Part shown: in pieces, positions 32,949-33,175 of the stretch
Numbering within the stretch: position 1 is the stretch's first letter
How the letters are laid out: each line of letters begins with the position of its first letter
Source: Aquimarina agarivorans
Lineage (GTDB): Bacteria; Bacteroidota; Bacteroidia; Flavobacteriales; Flavobacteriaceae
Direction of reading: 5' to 3'
DNA: 33,175 nt
Assembly: GCF_000218485.1 (NCBI RefSeq)
Contig: NZ_AFPB01000132.1
Location: 1 to 33,175, forward strand
Position numbers and translations under genes: made by a program
Notes under the pieces: generated by a model
Told to the model about the DNA's origin: nothing
Database searches by the model: none
Seen by the model: the letters and a program-made list of their open reading frames with translations, nothing else

Positions 32949-33175
32949 CGCTTTAAAAATTTTATAGTGTTATTATTTATACAAAGATGCAGTCAATAAT
33001 TTCCAACTTTTAACGGTAATAAAAATGATTTTAACTCTATAACAATTCAATTATCAATCGAGTGAACAAAAAAGCACTAAATAAAATTGTGATCACCTTT
33101 TTATTTAGTAATTGATTAAGTATTTTTAAAAAAAATGCATATCCGCAAAAGCTCCTAAATTGAGATAATTTTTGT

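Overview
The window looks like a chromosomal segment from a marine-type member of the Bacteroidota, probably Flavobacteriaceae. The evidence is low GC, lipoproteins with the Bacteroidota surface-export pattern (Cys-Gln-Ser-Asp-Asp-Asp), several matches to the TANNTTTG -7 promoter element, weak Shine-Dalgarno sequences, a BtuB/BtuG-like vitamin B12 uptake pair, and many family members typical of that group (DUF6268 barrel, HD/PycTM protein, bacterial GH3). The species cannot be named from sequence alone.

Layout. (1) 1-5142: an edge fragment, a small secreted cupredoxin-like protein, then a lipoprotein sulfatase followed by a secreted GH2 glycosidase, probably a pair acting on a sulfated polysaccharide. 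(2) 5171-6466: a ClC anion transporter with features of the fluoride-type clade. (3) 6665-16905: a B12 acquisition locus. On the minus strand a cobalamin riboswitch precedes a BtuB-like TonB receptor and a BtuG-like surface beta-propeller. Divergently, on the plus strand, run cobU, cobT, a SAM methyltransferase of unknown role, cobS, an alpha-ribazole phosphatase, and the periplasmic binding protein, permease and ATPase of a BtuFCD-type transporter. Together these would bind corrinoid at the surface, carry it through both membranes and complete the lower ligand. (4) 17203-19921: an Lrp/AsnC regulator divergent from a DUF1852 protein (MesX) and a core methionine synthase (MesD), a folate- and B12-independent methionine system, with operator-like inverted repeats between them. 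(5) 20234-21100: a YihY/BrkB membrane protein. (6) 21261-30225: a co-directional cluster with a gluzincin-like protein, an HD protein, a PycTM-type (DUF5706) membrane protein, a GH3 adenylating enzyme, a very large metallophosphatase/beta-barrel lipoprotein, a PAP2 phosphatase and a DUF6268 barrel. (7) 30447-32948, minus strand: Hsp20, an AI-2E family transporter and a 53-residue acidic lipoprotein.

Points to look at first. Three genes (HD-PycTM, PAP2, AI-2E) are each split in the same way: the coding strand lacks one A in a poly-A run (A7, A9, A8), and adding one A restores a family-like full-length protein. This may be sequencing error, real mutation, or slippage-dependent expression. A structured non-coding repeat of about 210-225 bases occurs twice (19939-20147 and 32290-32513). 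The metallophosphatase/barrel protein has a central segment resembling the active site of atypical kinases (HipA/CotH/FAM20). No CRISPR array, rRNA, tRNA, transposase or prophage gene was recognised.
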